Source: Trinickia diaoshuihuensis (GTDB lineage: Bacteria; Pseudomonadota; Gammaproteobacteria; Burkholderiales; Burkholderiaceae). From it: a stretch of DNA of 32,178 nucleotides. The notes beneath the pieces were generated by a model. That model searched no databases and was not told the DNA's origin. It saw only the letters and a list, made by a program, of their open reading frames with translations. The DNA is taken from assembly GCF_003390925.1 (NCBI RefSeq), contig NZ_QUBS01000001.1, positions 1 through 32,178 of the forward strand, read 5' to 3'. Shown here in pieces: positions 28,513 through 32,178 of the stretch (positions are counted from its first letter, which is position 1; each line of letters opens with the position of its first letter). The position numbers and the translations under genes are program-made.

Positions 28513-29385
28513 ATGAACACCATGCTTTATCCGGAACTTTATAAATCGCTGGAATCGGTCCGATGGGATATGGAGAAGGACATTCCCTGGGACAAGTTCG
28601 ATCCGTCGCTGCTGACCGACGAGCAGGCCACGACGATCAAAATGAACGCGATCACGGAATGGTCGGCGCTGCCGGCCACGGAGATGTTCCTACGCGACAA
28701 CCACCACGACAGCGACTTCTCGGCGTTCATGAGCGTGTGGTTTTTCGAGGAGCAAAAGCATTCGCTGGTCTTGATGGAGTACCTGCGCCGCTTCAAGCCC
28801 GAGATGGTGCCGACCGAAGAGGAGCTGCACGCCGTGCGCTTCGAGTTCGACCCGGCCCCGCCGCTCGAAACGCTGATGCTGCACTTTTGCGGCGAAATCC
28901 GCCTGAATCACTGGTATCGCCGCGCCGCCGAATGGCACACGGAGCCCGTGATCAAACATATTTACGAGACGATCTCGCGCGATGAGGCGCGCCACGGCGG
29001 CGCCTATTTGCGTTACATGAAGAAAGCGCTGAACAACTGCGGCGACGTCGCGCGCGCGGCGTTCTCGAAGATCGGCGTCTTGATGGCTTCGGCGCGCCGG
29101 ACCGAAAAGCCGCTGCACCCCACCAATTTGCACGTGAATCGCGATCTGTTCCCGCGCGACACGATCCAATCGCGCCTGCCCGATCCCGAATGGCTCGAGC
29201 GTTGGCTCGACGAGCAGATCCGTTTCGACGACGGCTGGGAAAAGAAGGTGGTCGAGCGCATCTTGCACAACCTCTCGCTGCTGTTCGAGCGCACGTTTAC
29301 GACGGCTCAGGAACTGAACCGCTATCGCAAGGAAGTCGCTGCGCGCCTACAGGCCGCGGGTTCGGCCGAGCATCAGGCCGCTTAA
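28513..29385 (+). CDS. Ferritin-like diiron protein of unknown function
   Basis: This 290-residue, all-helical, soluble protein has ligands laid out like class I diiron carboxylates: Glu57 (PATEMFLRD), FFEEQKH (Glu80, His83), Glu128 (CGEIRLNHWYRRA) and RDEARHGG (Glu158, His161). This is the two-ExxH arrangement of acyl-ACP desaturases, AurF-type oxygenases and related enzymes. The C-terminal half (NLHVNRDLFPRDTIQSRLP) is not part of that core and I do not recognise it. The start at 28513 gives MNTMLYPELYKSLE; ATG 28489 is an alternative. It lies 19 bp before rfaE2, so the two may be co-transcribed, although their roles seem unrelated. Confidence 0.8.
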   Translation: MNTMLYPELYKSLESVRWDMEKDIPWDKFDPSLLTDEQATTIKMNAITEWSALPATEMFLRDNHHDSDFSAFMSVWFFEEQKHSLVLMEYLRRFKPEMVPTEEELHAVRFEFDPAPPLETLMLHFCGEIRLNHWYRRAAEWHTEPVIKHIYETISRDEARHGGAYLRYMKKALNNCGDVARAAFSKIGVLMASARRTEKPLHPTNLHVNRDLFPRDTIQSRLPDPEWLERWLDEQIRFDDGWEKKVVERILHNLSLLFERTFTTAQELNRYRKEVAARLQAAGSAEHQAA

Positions 29386-29404
29386 CGCGGCCTGCCTCAA
29401 GCCC

Positions 29405-29899
29405 ATGTCTCCCGTCTCGTTCGAACGCAAAATCACCACGCGCGAAGCGCTCTCGGCCCGGCGCGACACCCTTGCCGGCCCCGTCGTCTTCACGAACGGC
29501 GTGTTCGACATCCTGCACCGCGGTCATGTGACCTACCTTGCGCGCGCGAAAGCGCACGGCGCCACGCTGATCGTCGGCGTCAATAGCGACCCCTCGGTGC
29601 GCATGCTCGGCAAGGGCGACGACCGTCCGATCAACGTCGAGGATGACCGGATGGCGCTGCTTGCCTCGCTCGAATCCGTGGATTGGGTCGTGCCGTTCGA
29701 GGAGCGCACGCCGGTCGAACTCATCCGCGCGCTGCGCCCCGACGTGCTCGTCAAAGGCGGCGACTACGACATGGACGCGCTACCCGAATCGGCGATCGTG
29801 CGCGGTTGGGGCGGCCGGGCGCTGGCGATCGCGTTCGAACACGAGCGCTCCACGACGGCATTGCTCAAGAAAGTACGCGCCCAAGCCGGCACAGCCTGA
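29405..29899 (+). CDS. rfaE2: D-glycero-beta-D-manno-heptose 1-phosphate adenylyltransferase
   Basis: This 164-residue nucleotidyltransferase makes ADP-heptose for the LPS inner core. It carries the cytidylyltransferase-fold motifs VVFTNGVFDILHRGH (HRGH at 38-41), IVGVNSDPSVRMLGKG, and the later RPDVLVKGGDYD and FEHERSTTALLKKV. The kinase half (HldE N-terminal domain/RfaE1) is absent, as expected for species with split hldE. It ends 26 bp from a convergent small gene. Confidence 0.95.
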   Translation: MSPVSFERKITTREALSARRDTLAGPVVFTNGVFDILHRGHVTYLARAKAHGATLIVGVNSDPSVRMLGKGDDRPINVEDDRMALLASLESVDWVVPFEERTPVELIRALRPDVLVKGGDYDMDALPESAIVRGWGGRALAIAFEHERSTTALLKKVRAQAGTA

Positions 29900-29925
29900 G
29901 CCGCGTCATCGGGCGTGCGGCGTGC

Positions 29926-30165
29926 TTAGCCGCCGAGCGGCGCCGCGTTCAGGGCCGGCGACGGATCGGGCTGACCGATGATGACTTGCTCGGCCGACTG
30001 GGCCTCGCTGATCGGCGTTGCCTTCAGCCATTCGGGATGAACCTGCCGTTCGATATGATTCGACTCGATCGGCCCGGCCGCCGGCAGCGGCCCGAGCATG
30101 CCGCTCGCGAGCGCGAACGCGATCATATTCGCAAGCAACAAAATGGCGATTAGCCAACGCAACAT
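29926..30165 (-). CDS. Small single-pass membrane protein downstream of coaX
   Basis: This 79-residue protein has an N-terminal hydrophobic helix (about residues 3-22, RWLIAILLLANMIAFALASG) followed by a short periplasmic part rich in Pro, Glu and Ala (HIERQVHPEWLKATPISE). The ATG at 30165 has GGGAG eight bases upstream; a GTG at 30171 is too close to that site. The N-terminus resembles the anchor part of SPOR-domain proteins found at this place in relatives, but no SPOR domain follows. It could be a shortened remnant or a separate small protein. It starts 12 bp after the coaX stop, so birA-coaX-this gene probably form one operon. Function unknown. Confidence 0.62.
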   Translation of the reverse strand: MLRWLIAILLLANMIAFALASGMLGPLPAAGPIESNHIERQVHPEWLKATPISEAQSAEQVIIGQPDPSPALNAAPLGG

Positions 30166-30177
30166 CGTCACGTCTCC

Positions 30178-30996
30178 CTATCGTTCACATCCGTTTTGCG
30201 AGCAATCCGCCGCATCTTGCGCCGCGATCAGCGCGAGCCCCGCCAACACCAGGGAGTCGTGGCGCGTATGCGGCACGTCGAGCGCCTGGGTGATCTCGTC
30301 CGCCGCGCCGCCGCCGACGACGAGCCTAACCGGTACGTCCCAAGCGCGCGACAGGTCGCGCCACGCGCGCTCGAGGAGCCCGGCCTGAGCGAACAGCGAA
30401 CCGCACGCGATCGCATGGCGCGTGTCGGTCGCGAACGCATGTCGCGCGGGTAGCTCGCCGACGAGCGTGCGCGCCGAGTCCGCGGCCAACGTGGGCAATT
30501 GGGCCGTATGCTCGCCCAGCGAGCGCATCATCAGCGCCCATCCGGGCGCGATCATGCCACCCACGAATCGGCCGTCCGCCGTCAGCGCTTCCAACGTCGT
30601 CGCGGTGCCGAGCGTGGCGATCAACAGCGCTTCGCCCGGAAACGCGGCACGTGCTCCGATGAGGCTGGCCCATCGATCGCTGCCTAGCAGCTCCGGGGCG
30701 CCGTAGCCGTTGACTACGCCGCATTGCCGCGCGCGGGCGCGGATGAACGTGCGCGGCAAATCCGGCCAATGCGTATCGAGCAGCGCCGTTAGCCGCTCGG
30801 CCACGGCTTCGCCCGCCACGTTCGAGATCCAGGCGCCGGCCGGCGCGTCGAGCCCCGCCCAGTCGGAATCCGTCTCGGCCTCGAGCGTATGCGCCAATAT
30901 ACCGCCGCCCACGGACGCCCCGCGGCCGTCGACGAGCGCCCATTTGATGCGGCTGTTGCCGGCATCGATCAGCAGGTGCGGCGCGCGGCCCGTCAT
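30178..30996 (-). CDS. coaX: Type III pantothenate kinase
   Basis: This 272-residue enzyme makes the first committed step of coenzyme A synthesis and is not feedback-inhibited like CoaA. It belongs to the ASKHA fold: phosphate-1 motif [14 protein letters not shown] (9-22), [15 protein letters not shown], the TLGTATTLE phosphate-2 motif and [17 protein letters not shown]-terminal GGGAADEI completes the nucleotide site. The start overlaps the birA stop by four bases (30993-30996), so the two are coupled. This birA-coaX order is common in Burkholderia and Ralstonia. Confidence 0.95.
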   Translation of the reverse strand: MTGRAPHLLIDAGNSRIKWALVDGRGASVGGGILAHTLEAETDSDWAGLDAPAGAWISNVAGEAVAERLTALLDTHWPDLPRTFIRARARQCGVVNGYGAPELLGSDRWASLIGARAAFPGEALLIATLGTATTLEALTADGRFVGGMIAPGWALMMRSLGEHTAQLPTLAADSARTLVGELPARHAFATDTRHAIACGSLFAQAGLLERAWRDLSRAWDVPVRLVVGGGAADEITQALDVPHTRHDSLVLAGLALIAAQDAADCSQNGCER

Positions 30997-31910
30997 GGCG
31001 CCTCGCCGGCGAGCCGCAGCGAGACGTCACCCGTCGCGATGGCCTGCGTGCCGGTAGCGGTGGCGAGCAGAAGTTGCCCGGACGCGTCGACACCCGTTGC
31101 CGTGCCGCGTGCGAACTCCACACCTTTCTCGATCAGGACGACTTCGCGGTTCGCATAGGCGTGGTACGCATTCCAGCGATCGACGAAGGCGGCGAAGCCA
31201 TGCGCGCCGAAACGCTCGATCATCTCCGTGAGCGCCTTGACGACGACGGCGAGGGTGTCGGTCAAATTCGCATTGGGCAGCGCCTGCGAGAGCGCCGCGG
31301 GCGGGGTGCCGCGGGCTTGAGCGGGCAGGCTGGACGCGGCCGCTTCCAGTTCGGCTTCGAGCGCTTCGTCGCGCCGCACGTTGATGCCGACGCCGATGAC
31401 GACAGCACTGGCGCTTGCGGTGCTCCAGGCTGTTTCGATCAAGATGCCGGCAAGCTTGCGGCCGTCCAGCAGCACGTCGTTCGGCCATTTGAGCCGCACT
31501 CGCGCGGCTTCGCTCGGGGTCAAGCGTCCGAGCGCCTCGGCGACGGCGACGCCGGTCGCGAGGCTTAGACCCGCGAGACCCGCCAGCGGGCGCGGCAGCA
31601 CGCACGCGAGCGAGAACGTGAGCGCGTGTCCCGGCTTCGTTTGCCACGTGCGGCCTTGCCGCCCTCGGCCCGCCGTTTGCCGGTAGGCCGCCCGCACCGC
31701 ATGCACGCCCAAGGCGACACGCTCGCGCGGCAGCGCTTTCATGCGCGCCATCAGGTCCGTGTTGGTGGAGGCCGTCTCGTCGACGATCTCGAGCGCCTCG
31801 GACGGAATCGCGCTCGCGCCGCCGGCCCGCGCGCGGTCGCGGTCGATGCGCCAGTCGCCGCTCTCCGGCGCGGCGCCGGCGTTCGGAGGGGGAAAAAGGG
31901 TATCGGTCAT
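30993..31910 (-). CDS. birA: Biotin-[acetyl-CoA-carboxylase] ligase, without DNA-binding domain
   Basis: This 305-residue ligase attaches biotin to the carrier protein of acetyl-CoA carboxylase. It has [11 protein letters not shown] (44-54), the biotin loop GRGRQGR (81-87), KWPNDV (141-146), KLAGILIET and VIGVGINV, then the C-terminal SH3-like domain ([20 protein letters not shown]). The N-terminal winged helix of repressor-type BirA is absent, replaced by about 35 unstructured residues, so it is a class I ligase that does not regulate transcription. A TACAAT lies six bases before the ATG. Confidence 0.94.
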   Translation of the reverse strand: MTDTLFPPPNAGAAPESGDWRIDRDRARAGGASAIPSEALEIVDETASTNTDLMARMKALPRERVALGVHAVRAAYRQTAGRGRQGRTWQTKPGHALTFSLACVLPRPLAGLAGLSLATGVAVAEALGRLTPSEAARVRLKWPNDVLLDGRKLAGILIETAWSTASASAVVIGVGINVRRDEALEAELEAAASSLPAQARGTPPAALSQALPNANLTDTLAVVVKALTEMIERFGAHGFAAFVDRWNAYHAYANREVVLIEKGVEFARGTATGVDASGQLLLATATGTQAIATGDVSLRLAGEAP

Positions 31911-31916
31911 GGCTGT

Positions 31917-31922
31917 ATTGTA
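31917..31922 (-). promoter_or_regulatory. -10-like hexamer next to the birA start
   Basis: TACAAT on the minus strand ends six bases before the birA ATG. If it is a working -10, transcription starts at or beside the ATG and the birA message has almost no leader. No -35 is seen in the GC-rich sequence upstream. Confidence 0.35.
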
Positions 31923-32007
31923 GTGGGGCCGGCGCCGGGCGGCGTGCGAACCTCGCGGTCGCGCGCCGTATCCAGTGAAAAGACCGGTCGGGCGCGCGCC
32001 CGCTACA

Positions 32008-32178
32008 ATGGCCCCAGTTCACTTTCCGTCTGATATTCGTTCCTTGGACTTCGATACCCCGCCCGGTTTGCGGATCGAGGCCGGCACCTCCGGGCCGCGC
32101 GTCACGCTGTCCGGCCAATGGACGGCGCTGGCGCTCGCGCGCGACCGCGCCCGCGCCGGCGCGACCTCGCGCCTGGCC
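32008..32178 (+). CDS. Probable ABC transporter permease (MlaE-like), N-terminal fragment
   Basis: An open frame runs off the window end, 57 codons from ATG 32008: it includes LDFDTPPGLRIEAGTSGPRV, then TLSGQWTALALARDRARAG. The start DTPPGLRIE...GxWT resembles the STAS-like N-terminal region of MlaE/YrbE-type permeases that sit divergent from birA in Burkholderia; with so few residues this is tentative. The start may instead be TTG 32044, because TACAATG at 32004-32010 could be a -10 hexamer rather than a start codon. No Shine-Dalgarno is clear for either. Confidence 0.5.
   Translation, partial: MAPVHFPSDIRSLDFDTPPGLRIEAGTSGPRVTLSGQWTALALARDRARAGATSRLA

Noticed and set aside
30993-31910. BirA lacking its DNA-binding domain as a degraded gene
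   Set aside because: Ligases without the winged helix are normal in many proteobacteria, and all catalytic motifs are intact.

Overview
The window looks like chromosomal DNA of a Burkholderia sensu lato bacterium (Burkholderia, Paraburkholderia or Trinickia type). The DNA is GC-rich. It carries beta-proteobacterial markers: methionine synthase split into two genes, DUF1840 and DUF3567 proteins, a PhaM-like granule protein, and the pairs argS/SPOR protein/dsbA and birA/coaX. The heptose gene rfaE2 points to a Gram-negative outer membrane. No rRNA, tRNA, CRISPR array, phage or IS element was seen.

Layout. 1-2584: N-terminal part of aceK, broken by a perfect 68-bp tandem duplication, its coupled LiuR-like MerR regulator, and a divergent metallo-beta-lactamase-fold hydrolase. 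2619-5103: a heme-oxygenase-like helical protein and a secreted subtilisin-like protease. 5222-7383: an ECF42-type sigma factor with two DGPF (YCII) proteins. 7488-10024: an exported DUF4410-like protein with a 15-bp coding repeat, and an orphan dipeptide-binding protein. 10164-14519: argS, a FtsN-like SPOR protein, dsbA and an SDR, all leftward. 14795-15121: DUF1840, facing a strong bidirectional terminator.

15268-20935 is the most interesting part. The two halves of methionine synthase (metH1, catalytic Hcy/Zn domain; metH2, folate, B12 and reactivation domains) are separated by a two-gene cassette: an ABC/OLD-like AAA ATPase and a DUF4276 protein with Toprim-like residues. All four genes run leftward. 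The ATPase starts 27 bp after metH1, its stop overlaps the DUF4276 start (TAATG), and the DUF4276 stop overlaps the metH2 start (ATGA). The pair resembles two-gene ATPase/Toprim anti-phage systems and appears to have been placed seamlessly inside a housekeeping operon, so that its expression would follow metH. The defence role is inferred, not shown.

21099-23853 holds DUF3567, DUF3108 and an IclR regulator. 24006-29899 is a rightward series: fumarylacetoacetase-family hydrolase, enoyl-CoA hydratase, PhaM-like protein, patatin, a diiron ferritin-like protein and rfaE2. 29926-31910 is a leftward birA-coaX pair plus a small membrane protein. The window ends in the first codons of a probable ABC permease.

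Gene starts were chosen from signal peptides, Shine-Dalgarno matches, overlaps and family N-termini. Promoter calls are read by eye and are weaker than gene calls.
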